Assembly (NCBI GenBank): GCA_964437215.1
Contig: CAYTFZ010000013.1
Span: forward strand, 1-38,743
Direction of reading: 5' to 3'
Source: JAAYAN01 sp964437215
Lineage (GTDB): Bacteria; Bacteroidota; Ignavibacteria; Ignavibacteriales; Melioribacteraceae
DNA length: 38,743 nucleotides
Shown piece by piece: positions 16,309 through 24,566 of the stretch (position 1 is the first letter of the stretch; each line of letters starts with the position of its first letter). A program made the translations under genes and the position numbers. The notes under the pieces are model-generated. The model saw only the letters and a list, made by a program, of their open reading frames with translations. It was not told the origin of the DNA and did not search any database.

Positions 16309-17508
16309 TTACTTTTTTTCATTATCGCTTTTCTGCAGGCTTTCTTCTTTAAGCTTATTATAATATTCCAGCCAGTCTTTAGGGGTAGCACTCAACCTGA
16401 TATCACGTAAATTCTGAAAATCAAAATCTGTAATATCGGCAAAAAGATTGGCAATGTTAACGGCAATTCCAAAATTAAACTGAGCAGTATTTATTTCAAT
16501 TGCTTTTTTATGATTGTATACGAAGTCGACAATTCTTTCAGGCATACCCCATAAAGCTAAAAAATAAGCTCCTACTTCTGCATGCGATGTTCCGTATAAA
16601 TGCTTTTCGGCAATTGAGTATCTCATATTTTCCTGATTCATAAGCTCAATTACTCTTTCGGGGTAGTCCTTAATTTCCATAAAAACTATTTTACCAATAT
16701 CGTGCAACAATCCTGCAATATAAGCATCGTCCATCATTTCAATTTCGTTTCCCAGAGTTTTGCGAATAATTTCCTTTGCAAACCGTCCTACTTTATTTCC
16801 ATGGTTCCACATCTCCTCAAAATATCTGTGCAAATCTTTATTAATACTATATTTAACTGAAAGATGATGAAACAATAAAAGCGACTTAAGAATATTTCTG
16901 CCCAAAAAACTTACCGCCTGAGCAGGGTCGGAAATCTGTTTTGCTAATCCGAAAAACGAGGAATTTACTATCTTAAGGATTTTTGTTGTAAATGATAAAT
17001 CCTGTGAAATAATTTCAGCTATTTTCATTAGTGAAATATCTTCCTGCGATAAAGCCTTATCGAGCTTCATATAAGTATCAGGAATTGTAGGAAGTTCGCT
17101 CATACCATTAATAACTGTCATAAGAGATGTATCGCTGAGATATTTTGTAAGGATATCAATTCTTTTAAGAATATCTTCAATTTTTCTATTATCAAAAGGT
17201 TTAAGCAGCGTAAGATGTACTGCACGCGAGGCTTCGGCACTTAAATTCCTTTCGAGGTTACTTGAGAAAAGTACTCTGTAGATATGAGGATATTTTTCGC
17301 GAATAACTTCAAGAAGTTCAATTCCGTTTTTTTCAGGCATATGAAGGTCGGCAAATACAACGTATATTTCATTTTTATCTATAATAGAAAATAATTCGCT
17401 AATATCTGACGTAAAAAACAGTTTGTAATTTTCATTATCTTCGAAAATTTCTGAAAGCAACTGACCAATTTCCGGTTCGTCATCAATAAATAAAATATTC
17501 TTTGCCAA
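16309..17508 (-). CDS. Response regulator with HDOD output domain
   Basis: This is a 399-residue cytoplasmic two-domain protein. The receiver domain (about 1-125) has the acidic pocket in FIDDEPE, phospho-acceptor Asp54 in VFADLHMPEKNG, and the conserved Lys in LLKPFD. An HDOD domain follows (about 140-335) with PTIPDTYMKL, SSFFGL, and GLLHDIGKIVFMEI. HDOD domains are HD-GYP-like folds without reliable phosphodiesterase chemistry, and are common in chemotaxis and stress-signalling proteins. It lies 50 nt downstream of cheW on the same strand, so the two are probably co-transcribed. The C-terminal 60 residues are a charged tail. The kinase that phosphorylates it is not in the window. Confidence 0.88.
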   Translation of the reverse strand: MAKNILFIDDEPEIGQLLSEIFEDNENYKLFFTSDISELFSIIDKNEIYVVFADLHMPEKNGIELLEVIREKYPHIYRVLFSSNLERNLSAEASRAVHLTLLKPFDNRKIEDILKRIDILTKYLSDTSLMTVINGMSELPTIPDTYMKLDKALSQEDISLMKIAEIISQDLSFTTKILKIVNSSFFGLAKQISDPAQAVSFLGRNILKSLLLFHHLSVKYSINKDLHRYFEEMWNHGNKVGRFAKEIIRKTLGNEIEMMDDAYIAGLLHDIGKIVFMEIKDYPERVIELMNQENMRYSIAEKHLYGTSHAEVGAYFLALWGMPERIVDFVYNHKKAIEINTAQFNFGIAVNIANLFADITDFDFQNLRDIRLSATPKDWLEYYNKLKEESLQKSDNEKK

Positions 17509-17558
17509 TTTTTATCCTATTTATATAAAATAAAATTATACCGAACAAAAAATCATTT

Positions 17559-18035
17559 TCAATTTACCTGCTTAATCTCATCTTCTTTTATAATTTTTTC
17601 GAGGTCAATTAAAATTATAAGCCTGTCGTCAAGTTTTGCCACAGCTTTTATAAATTCTGTTTCGATGTTTGTTACCATATCCGGCGGAAGTTCGGTAATG
17701 CTTTCCGGAATTCGCAGCACTTCGCTAACTTCGTCAACTATGAACCCCAAAGTTTTTCCGCTTATTTCTACAACAATAATTCTTGTTTTACTGTCGTGCT
17801 CTTTCCTCTCCATTCGTAAACGGGTTCTAAGGTCTATTACGGGAATTATCCTGCCTCGCAAATTTACAACTCCTTCAACAAAAGCAGGAGAATTAGGCAT
17901 TTTTGTTATACCTATCATCTTATTTATTTCTTGAACCTGTAAAATGTCAACTGCAAACTCCTCTTTCCCTACGCGAAATCCTACAAGCTGCAGGATATTA
18001 TCGCCCGATTTTTCTTTTAATTCTGTCTGTTTCAT
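17559..18035 (-). CDS. cheW: CheW-like chemotaxis coupling protein
   Basis: This 158-residue single-domain coupling protein would link chemoreceptors to CheA. The CheW fold is read from LQLVGFRVGKEEFAVDILQVQEINKMIGITKMPNSPAFVEGVVNLRGRIIPVIDLR through IIVVEISGKTLGFIVDEVSEVLRIPESI to the closing strand IILIDLEKII. The NLRGRIIPVIDLR segment is the classic core motif. It precedes the REC-HDOD gene on this strand and is divergent from a gene that itself ends in a CheW domain, so this island holds two CheW modules. Neither CheA nor a methyl-accepting receptor is in the window. Confidence 0.93.
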   Translation of the reverse strand: MKQTELKEKSGDNILQLVGFRVGKEEFAVDILQVQEINKMIGITKMPNSPAFVEGVVNLRGRIIPVIDLRTRLRMERKEHDSKTRIIVVEISGKTLGFIVDEVSEVLRIPESITELPPDMVTNIETEFIKAVAKLDDRLIILIDLEKIIKEDEIKQVN

Positions 18036-18238
18036 TTTTCAACTCGTTTGTTAAAGTATTTATCTTATTTCGGATTAATCATCGGCAGATTTTAAATTTA
18101 AATAAGTTTTTTCTTCACAAAGAAAAATGCATCTATATTAATTTTTCTTGTTTAATACTATCCCTTAAACAAACACGAAGTATTTACGATAATGTTTTGA
18201 AAAATAACATTCTGTTTCAATTAAAAAAGAGGAATTTA

Positions 18239-20197
18239 ATGCCCTTGGATTTGGATGTAAAAATACTTCTCGTTGAAGATGCTCCCGTTATGCGAAAAAT
18301 GGAACAGAAAGTATTAAATTCGTTAGGACTAAATAATATTATTGAAGCTGATAACGGTTTGAGCGCGATAGAAAAATTAAATTCGGATAACTCAATCGGT
18401 TTGATTATTAGTGATTGGAATATGCCTGATATGGACGGTTATGATCTTCTCCTTTGGGTTAGAGAAAATGGCAAAAATAAAAAAATCCCGTTTCTAATGG
18501 CTACTGGAAGAGGTGAAAAAAAGGAAGTTGCCAAAGCAGAAAACGCAGGTGTAAGCAGCTTTATTTCAAAACCGTTTAATGCCGAAGAACTTAAAATAAA
18601 AATTGAAGAAGCTCTCGGAATCAGAAAATCAGAAAAAGCCGACTTGGTCGAGAGACCTCAGATTATTGAACTTCCCGGTGGAAAAGTAAAAATCAGAATG
18701 GCACATATTCAAATAACCGATCATCTTGTTCTCGGTGTGCTTAAACATTTAATAGACAGTAATGAATTAAAACCAAAACATTTTGAACTTGAAACACAAT
18801 GTATGTCCAGCTGGAACCCTGTTGCCGAAGCCCTGGAAAAAGGCACTGTAGAAGGAGCTTGCGTGCTTGCACCTATTGCTATGGATTTATTCAGCTATAA
18901 AGTTCCGTTAAAACTTGTATTATATGCCCACAAAAACGGAAGCATTGCAGTGCGCAACAAAGCCGGGAAAGAGTATAAAGAACCTTATTCGGATTTTTTC
19001 AAAGGAAAATCATTTTATATACCTCACACTTTGTCGATTCATAATATGCTTGCACATATATTCTTTAAGGGAATAGGTCTTGAACCCGGTTATGCCGGAA
19101 AAGCCGGAAGCGATGTTAACTTTGAAGTTGTTCCGCCGATAAAAATGCCCGAATTCTTAAACGGAAATGAAGGAAGCTGCGGATATCTTGTTGCAGAACC
19201 TCTCGGCACAAAAGCAATAGCAGCCGGAATTGCTGAACAGCAATTTCTTTCTGCTGAATTATGGCCAGATCATCCCTGCTGTGTTGTTACATTACAGGAT
19301 GAATTAGTTAAAAACTACCCCGATGCTGTTTATGAACTTACAGAACTGATAGTTAAATCAGGGAAATTCATCTCGGAAAAACCGGGAATGGCAGCACAAA
19401 TTGCAGTTGATTTCCTTGATCCGCAAAAGACTTTAGGTTTAAAAGTCCCTCTGTTAAAAAATGTTCTTACAGAACCTTTAGGAATAAAAACAAATGATTT
19501 ATACCCACTTAAGGAAGACCTCGACCGAATTCAAAAATATATGCACTACGAAATGGGAGTCGGCAATCTTATCGATATTAATGAATTTGTAGACCTCCGC
19601 TTTGCAGATAAAGTTTGCGGAAATACATCAAAAATTAGCAAATGTGCCGAATCACTTAAAAATTCTACAGAAACTGCAAAAAGATTGCTTAATAAAGTAT
19701 CCAGTTCCGAAAAAAACACTTCTTCAAAAACACTTTTAAATATGGAAGGAAAATATCTTACCTTCAAACTTAACAATCAGGAATTTGGTATTGATATTTT
19801 AAAAATAGTTGAAATAATAAGGCTCATTCCAATTACACGGGTACCTAACGCTGATAAATCCATTAAAGGTGTTATAAATCTTCGCGGAAAGGTAATTCCT
19901 GTAATCGACGTCCGTAAAATTCTTGATATGATTTCCGCCGAATACCAAAAACAAAGCCGCATAATTGTTATTGAAGCCAAGATCGGCGATTATTCGGAGC
20001 AGCTTGGTATTTTAGTTGATTCAGTATCTGAAGTAAAAGATATAAAAGCTTCCGATATTCAAGAAGCTCCTAAGCTTTCGGAAACTGAAGATACCAGTTA
20101 TATTATGGCAATAGCCAAAGCCGAAAACTGCAACCAGATTCTGCTTGATATAGAAAAACTTCTGTTCCGGAAGAAAAATATTAAATATGTTGCTTAA
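18239..20197 (+). CDS. REC - nitrate/sulfonate-type substrate-binding domain - CheW fusion protein
   Basis: The 652 residues contain three modules and no signal peptide. Residues 1-125 are a receiver: LLVEDAPVMRK, phospho-acceptor Asp59 in LIISDWNMPDMDG, Thr89, and Lys111 in FISKPF. Residues about 145-475 resemble NMT1/NrtA-type ABC solute-binding proteins for nitrate, sulfonate or thiamine precursors: KVKIRMAHIQITDHLVLGVL, EALEKGTVEGACVLAPIAMDLF, and HPCCVVTLQDELVKNYPDAVYELTELI. Residues about 505-645 are CheW (FGIDILKIVEIIRL, KGVINLRGKVIPVIDVRKIL). A solute-binding fold kept in the cytoplasm between REC and CheW suggests ligand sensing wired to a chemosensory array. The frame is open from 17903, but ATG 18239 has GAGG 6 nt upstream and opens exactly at the receiver. 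Confidence 0.85.
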   Translation: MPLDLDVKILLVEDAPVMRKMEQKVLNSLGLNNIIEADNGLSAIEKLNSDNSIGLIISDWNMPDMDGYDLLLWVRENGKNKKIPFLMATGRGEKKEVAKAENAGVSSFISKPFNAEELKIKIEEALGIRKSEKADLVERPQIIELPGGKVKIRMAHIQITDHLVLGVLKHLIDSNELKPKHFELETQCMSSWNPVAEALEKGTVEGACVLAPIAMDLFSYKVPLKLVLYAHKNGSIAVRNKAGKEYKEPYSDFFKGKSFYIPHTLSIHNMLAHIFFKGIGLEPGYAGKAGSDVNFEVVPPIKMPEFLNGNEGSCGYLVAEPLGTKAIAAGIAEQQFLSAELWPDHPCCVVTLQDELVKNYPDAVYELTELIVKSGKFISEKPGMAAQIAVDFLDPQKTLGLKVPLLKNVLTEPLGIKTNDLYPLKEDLDRIQKYMHYEMGVGNLIDINEFVDLRFADKVCGNTSKISKCAESLKNSTETAKRLLNKVSSSEKNTSSKTLLNMEGKYLTFKLNNQEFGIDILKIVEIIRLIPITRVPNADKSIKGVINLRGKVIPVIDVRKILDMISAEYQKQSRIIVIEAKIGDYSEQLGILVDSVSEVKDIKASDIQEAPKLSETEDTSYIMAIAKAENCNQILLDIEKLLFRKKNIKYVA

Positions 20198-20392
20198 TTA
20201 TTATGGAAAATGGTATTAATGTTTGAAGATATTTTACGATAATTGTATTGAAGATTGATTTTTTATTTTGCAATTTTTCTTATAAAATATTTGATGTTAT
20301 AAAAGAATATTTAATATATTGTAACCAAAATTATTTATATTTAATTCGTTCAGTGCTAAAAAATATAATTTCTAATTAAATCTAGCAAGAGT

Positions 20393-21265
20393 ATGGAACA
20401 ACAAATTTTACAAGAGAAAAGGGACAGAACCAAACTGGTTCTCACTAATGTTTACAACCTGCCTGCAATGTCTGGAACAATGAAAGAAGTTTCCGAAATG
20501 CTGGATGACCCGAACACAAACAGTCAGCGCTTGGGAAGAATGATTGGGCGCGATCAGGCAATAGCAACAAAAATACTGTCTATTGCAAATTCCCCTATGT
20601 ACGGTTTACGCCGAAAAGTTACAACAATCGATTTTGCAATTCTTGTTCTTGGATTTCTTGAAATAAAGAAGATTGTGCTTGCTCTTTCTTTAATGGAATC
20701 ATTTAAGAATAAAACTGATAAATATCTCGATCAGAAAAAATTCTGGCTTCATTCAATTCTTACAGGAAGCGCAGCAAAAAGAGTTGCCGAAGATCTCGGA
20801 TACAGAATCGGAGGAGAAGCATTTATTGCAGGATTACTTCACGATCTCGGAATTCCTGTTATTCACAAATATTTTCATTCAAGTTTTATCGAAATTGTTA
20901 CAAATGTTGAAACTGGCAAAGTTAAATACAAAGATGCCGAAACAAGTCAGCTTGGATACAATCATGCAGATATAGGTATGTTTCTTTCGGAAAAATGGAA
21001 TCTTCCTATTGAATTGTGCGATACGGTTCAAAATCATCATCAGCCTTCAAAAGCTTCCGAAAACAGAGTGCTTGCTTCCATTGTACATCTTGCTGATTAT
21101 ATGACACAGCATCTGCAGGTCGGCGATTTCTATTGGGACAGCGATATGGAACTCGATCCTGCTATATTGGATATACTTAAATTCAGCTCGGTTGATGATA
21201 TGCACCATTTTATTGATAAATACAAGCCTTTATTCGAAGATGAAGCAAAAGCATTAAATTTATAA
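20393..21265 (+). CDS. HDOD domain protein
   Basis: This 290-residue cytoplasmic protein consists of one HDOD domain (about 15-215) with short flanks. The marks are NVYNLPAMSGTMKEVSEML, ATKILSIANSPMYGL and GEAFIAGLLHDLGIPVI, followed by NHADIGMFLSEKWNLP, the usual HDOD layout. It lacks a receiver, unlike the HDOD protein at 16309. It lies 195 nt after the REC-SBP-CheW gene on the same strand; that spacer is AT-rich, with no exact promoter motif. The gene ends at a bidirectional terminator. HDOD proteins often act downstream of chemosensory or two-component modules, so it is probably part of the same signalling island. Confidence 0.85.
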   Translation: MEQQILQEKRDRTKLVLTNVYNLPAMSGTMKEVSEMLDDPNTNSQRLGRMIGRDQAIATKILSIANSPMYGLRRKVTTIDFAILVLGFLEIKKIVLALSLMESFKNKTDKYLDQKKFWLHSILTGSAAKRVAEDLGYRIGGEAFIAGLLHDLGIPVIHKYFHSSFIEIVTNVETGKVKYKDAETSQLGYNHADIGMFLSEKWNLPIELCDTVQNHHQPSKASENRVLASIVHLADYMTQHLQVGDFYWDSDMELDPAILDILKFSSVDDMHHFIDKYKPLFEDEAKALNL

Positions 21266-21271
21266 TAAAAA

Positions 21272-21295
21272 AACCACCGCTCAGGTGGTTCTTTT
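21272..21295. terminator. Bidirectional intrinsic terminator
   Basis: AACCACC (21272-21278), loop GCTCA, GGTGGTT (21284-21290), flanked by a run of A on the left and CTTTTATTT on the right. It therefore works as a terminator for the HDOD gene (+) and the convergent small gene (-). The stop codon of the latter (21281-21283) lies inside the loop. Confidence 0.8.
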
Positions 21296-21739
21296 ATTTA
21301 TTTTTTGCTCAGTAAAATCAAGCAGATAAATATCATTTCGGCTAATTAGTAAATTACTTTCCGAAAAATTTAAACACATATTTTCCTTTGCAGCAATAAC
21401 TTTAATTTCTTCTAACTTTTCTTTTATTCCCGGAATATTCTCATTTCTTTGTAACAGCAAATCCAGTTTTTCTCCGTCAGGAAATCTGCAAACCATATAT
21501 CCTAGATCTTCATTAATTTCATAAAGCTCCGGGATATTTATATTAATAGAAGAAATCTTTAAATTATATTCCAATATTTTAGAAAAATCTTTTTCTGTTG
21601 AATAAAGCAGCAATTGTTTTTTCCGGTTCGAAATGATAAAAATCTTCAAATCTTCTTTATTCATAAATAGTGAATGGATAAAAAAAGTTTCATCATTAAA
21701 TGTAAATAAATCGCCGGTGTTAAAATTTTTCATATTCAA
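21281..21739 (-). CDS. Unrecognised small protein with a kinase-like tail
   Basis: The product has 152 residues and no signal peptide or membrane segment. No family was recognised. The C-terminus, MCLNFSESNLLISRNDIYLLDFTEQ, looks like the N (in SNLLI) and DF (in LLDF) elements of a protein-kinase or phosphotransferase active site. The HxD catalytic loop is missing and the fold would be half-length. It may be a kinase-like remnant or an unrelated small protein. Codon use looks like that of its neighbours. Its end is embedded in the terminator shared with the HDOD gene. It faces the arg operon across 422 nt. Confidence 0.45.
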   Translation of the reverse strand: MNMKNFNTGDLFTFNDETFFIHSLFMNKEDLKIFIISNRKKQLLLYSTEKDFSKILEYNLKISSININIPELYEINEDLGYMVCRFPDGEKLDLLLQRNENIPGIKEKLEEIKVIAAKENMCLNFSESNLLISRNDIYLLDFTEQKINKRTT

Positions 21740-21941
21740 ATATCAATCAAAAGATTTTAATATTTATAAATTTAAGTATAATTATCAAAACATCTAAATT
21801 TTAAAATGATAATCTTTTATCCGCCTAATATTTAGAAAGAGATTTTTCACTTTTTACGTTTTTATTCATATTCATATTATCGTCTGTTTTTGTATAGATA
21901 TTCAAATAATATTTTAAGATATATTTTTAATCACAATCTAC
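21740..21941. other. Gene-free AT-rich DNA upstream of the arginine operon
   Basis: Two tandem ATTCAT-like half-sites occur in TATTCATATTCATATTA near 21861-21877, which could be extra weak ArgR contacts. Nothing else was recognised here. Confidence 0.35.
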
Positions 21942-21955
21942 TGTATTTTTATACA
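21942..21955. promoter_or_regulatory. Candidate ARG box
   Basis: TGTAT TTTT ATACA is a perfect 14-bp palindrome with the 5-4-5 geometry of the ArgR/AhrC ARG box (TGAAT, four A/T, ATTCA), differing by one symmetric base per half-site. It lies just upstream of the -33 element of an operon that encodes its own ArgR. Confidence 0.55.
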
Positions 21956-21963
21956 AATACCGC

Positions 21964-21994
21964 TTGACAATAATTTTTTTTCTTTTTAAGTTTG
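21964..21994 (+). promoter_or_regulatory. Promoter of the arginine operon
   Basis: TTG at 21964-21966, a 20-nt spacer, then TAAGTTTG at 21987-21994, an exact TAnnTTTG. Transcription would start near 22000, leaving a leader of about 160 nt before argC. Confidence 0.65.
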
Positions 21995-22000
21995 AGCGCA

Positions 22001-22105
22001 ATGAAATGCATAATATTACATATCGAAAAATTAAATTATTCTGAGGGGAACAATCAGTTCCTTACAGAAACAAGAAATAATTCCCGTTATCCCCTTGGGG
22101 GATAA
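22001..22105 (+). promoter_or_regulatory. Structured leader of argC with a 34-codon leader ORF
   Basis: A 34-codon frame runs from ATG 22001, at the predicted transcript start, to TAA 22103-22105. It has no ribosome site, so it would need leaderless initiation. Its second half contains Arg codons AGA (22073) and CGT (22085). Two hairpins are visible: GGAAC/GTTCC (22047-22061) and TTATCCCC/GGGGATAA (22087-22105), the latter covering the stop codon. GGGGAA at 22045-22050 could pair instead with TTCCC at 22081-22085, which would make the hairpins mutually exclusive. This resembles an attenuator, but the T-tract is weak and the ORF could be chance. Confidence 0.35.
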
Positions 22106-22161
22106 TTTAATCATATCGCATCTTTATTCATTTTTTTATTAATCATTAACAGGAAAATAAT

Positions 22162-23330
22162 ATGATTTCAGTTGGAATTATTGGCGGTACAGGTTATACA
22201 GGCAAACACTTATTAGAATATTGCAATAAACATCCTTATGTTAAAGAAATTACAGTATATGCAAAAAGCAGTGCCGGAGATAAACTGCTTAATATTTTTC
22301 CGGAACTCAACGGAATAATATCCGATCAAACTGTAAGCTCTGTTGATAACTTGCCGGACAAGCACGATTTGTATTTTATATCTCTGCCTCATGGCGAAGC
22401 ATTAAAATATGTACCTGATCTTTATAAAAAGAATAAAAAAATAATTGATTTAGGCGGCGATTACAGATTGAATGATGTTTCGGTATACGAAAAACATTAT
22501 AAATTAACCCATAGTTCGCCTGAGCTGTTACAAGTTGCAAAATACGGTCTTGCGGAATTTAATGCTGCAGATAAAAACACTTTATTAGTTGCAAATCCCG
22601 GTTGTTACCCTACTTCTGCACTTTTACCGCTTAAGCCGTTTATTCAAAAATTTGCTGATGAAATTATTTCCGTATCAATAAATTCTTATTCAGGAACTTC
22701 AGGTGCCGGAAAAACCCCGAAAGCAGAAATGCTGATGTCCGAAATGGACGGAAATGTTGCAGCTTATAATGTAAACAGCCACAGGCATAAACCCGAAATT
22801 GAACAGGAATTGNNNNNNNNNNNNNNNNNNNNNNNNNNNNNNNNNNNNNNNNNNNNNNNNNNNNNNNNNNNNNNNNNNNNNNNNNNNNNNNNNNNNNNNN
22901 NNNNNNNNNNNNTGCAGCTTATAATGTAAACAGCCACAGGCATAAACCCGAAATTGAACAGGAATTGATAAAAGATGGTCTGATGGCTCCGATGGCATTT
23001 ACAACACATTTGCTGCCCGTTGCCAGAGGGATTTATACAACTTCAACAATTCATCTAAAAAAAGAGCTGGATGAAGCTGATATTAAAGCTCAATTCAACA
23101 CGGTTTACAAAGACAAATATTTTGTAAGAATGCGTGAAGTACCACCTAAACTCACTTGGGTTACTTATACAAATTTTTGCGATATTAATTTTTCTTTAAG
23201 CGGAAAAACCCTTGTTATAACATCTGCACTCGATAATCTGGTAAAAGGCGCATCGGGTCAGGCAGTACAAAATATGAACCAGATGTTCGGCTGGAACGAC
23301 TGTCTGGGAATTTTAAATTCTAAAAAATGA
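22162..23330 (+). CDS. argC: N-acetyl-gamma-glutamyl-phosphate reductase
   Basis: This enzyme carries out step three of arginine synthesis, the NADPH reduction of N-acetylglutamyl phosphate. The opening VGIIGGTGYTGKHLLEY is the nucleotide-binding motif, and the catalytic Cys148 lies in NPGCYPTSALLP. The 100 N at 22813-22912 do not mean missing DNA. The last 55 nt before the N run (22758-22812) recur exactly after it (22913-22967). If the N run and one repeat copy are removed, the gene is continuous: 22162-22812 joined to 22968-23330, 1014 nt, 337 residues, the normal ArgC length, ending GWNDCLGILNSKK. It is the first gene of the operon, with AGGA before the ATG. argJ follows after 13 nt. Confidence 0.93.
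22813..22912. other. Artefactual assembly gap (100 N) in argC
   Basis: The gap is flanked by identical 55-bp copies (22758-22812 and 22913-22967). The two contig ends overlap by 55 bp and were scaffolded rather than merged. Removing the N run and one copy restores the argC frame. Confidence 0.95.
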
Positions 23331-23343
23331 AGCTGAGGTTAAA

Positions 23344-24549
23344 ATGATAGAATATATAGAAAATGGAAGTGTTTCATCTGTAAAAGGGATAAAAAGCAGC
23401 GGTGTTTTTTGCGGACTTAAAAAGAAAAAAAAGGATGTCGCTCTTATTTACTCCGAAAAGCCATGTACAGCAGCAGGTACTTTTACATTAAATAAGGTAA
23501 AAGCAGCTCCTATTATTATTTCGCAATATATTGTTAACCTTAAACATAATATTAAAGCTGTGCTAATTAACAGCGGGAATGCTAATGCCTGCACAGGCGC
23601 CGAAGGACACAACGACGCGCTGGAGAGCCAGAAACTTGTTGCTTCCAAACTTGGAATTAATCCCTCGGAAGTTTTAATAAGTTCAACCGGAGTAATAGGA
23701 CAAAGAATTAATATGGACGCTTTACGTTCCGGAATAGAATTGGCAGTAGAAAATCTTTCTGAAACAGGCGGAATTGATGCTGCTGAAGCAATTATGACAA
23801 CTGATTTGGCAATGAAATCATATGCGGCAAAAGTAAAATTATCTTCCGGAGAAATAACCATTGGCGCAATGTGCAAAGGAAGCGGAATGATAATGCCTAA
23901 TATGGCAACAATGCTCGCTTTTATTACAACGGACGCTCAAATAGAACAAGATACTCTTCAAAAAACTTTATCGAAAGCTGTAAATCTTTCATTCAACAGA
24001 ATTACAGTTGACGGTGATACAAGCACTAATGATATGGTAATTCTTTTAGCGAACGGCGTATCGGGAATAAGCATTTCCGAAAGAAGCGATGATTATAAGA
24101 TTTTTACCGATGCGCTTTTGGATTTGTGCCGCAAGATGGCTAAATCGATTGCAGCCGACGGCGAGGGAGCTACAAAATTAATTACGGTTTCAGTAAAAAA
24201 TGCAGCCAGCGTAAGCGATGCAAATATAATTGCAAAAGCAATTTCCAACAGTCCCCTTGTAAAAACTGCAATGAACGGTTGCGATGCAAACTGGGGAAGA
24301 ATAATTTCGGCTATCGGAAACAGCGGTATCGAATTCGACCCGGCAAAAGTCTGCATCAATTTTGGCGATATTAAAATTCTTCAACCTAATTTCAAAGCAG
24401 ATTTCAGTGAAGAAGAAGCTAAGAAATATTTGATGAATAACGAAATTGAATTAAATATAGAAATAAACACCGGAAACGAAGAATCAACTTGGTACACTTG
24501 CGATTTTTCTACAAAATACATTGAAATTAATGCTTCGTATAGAAGTTAA
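23344..24549 (+). CDS. argJ: Glutamate N-acetyltransferase / ornithine acetyltransferase
   Basis: This enzyme recycles the acetyl group from N-acetylornithine to glutamate. It may also start the pathway with acetyl-CoA if bifunctional. The 401 residues carry the family self-cleavage site CKGSGMIMPNMATML: cleavage falls between Ala188 and Thr189, and Thr189 becomes the nucleophile of the beta chain. The GDTSTNDMV and NCAN-like segments also match. The start is ATG with GAGGT 7 nt upstream. It lies between argC and argD in a tightly packed operon. No argA or argE is seen, which agrees with the cyclic acetyl route. Confidence 0.95.
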   Translation: MIEYIENGSVSSVKGIKSSGVFCGLKKKKKDVALIYSEKPCTAAGTFTLNKVKAAPIIISQYIVNLKHNIKAVLINSGNANACTGAEGHNDALESQKLVASKLGINPSEVLISSTGVIGQRINMDALRSGIELAVENLSETGGIDAAEAIMTTDLAMKSYAAKVKLSSGEITIGAMCKGSGMIMPNMATMLAFITTDAQIEQDTLQKTLSKAVNLSFNRITVDGDTSTNDMVILLANGVSGISISERSDDYKIFTDALLDLCRKMAKSIAADGEGATKLITVSVKNAASVSDANIIAKAISNSPLVKTAMNGCDANWGRIISAIGNSGIEFDPAKVCINFGDIKILQPNFKADFSEEEAKKYLMNNEIELNIEINTGNEESTWYTCDFSTKYIEINASYRS

Positions 24550-24566
24550 AATACGGAGAACAGACT

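Noticed and set aside
21964..21969. TTGACA, which looks like a classical sigma-70 -35 box.
   Set aside because: No good TATAAT follows at 17 nt, whereas TAAGTTTG at 20 nt fits the Bacteroidota pattern.
22758..22967. A 55-bp direct repeat around the N run as a biological duplication.
   Set aside because: The repeat ends exactly at the gap edges, and collapsing it restores the gene, so it is an assembly overlap.
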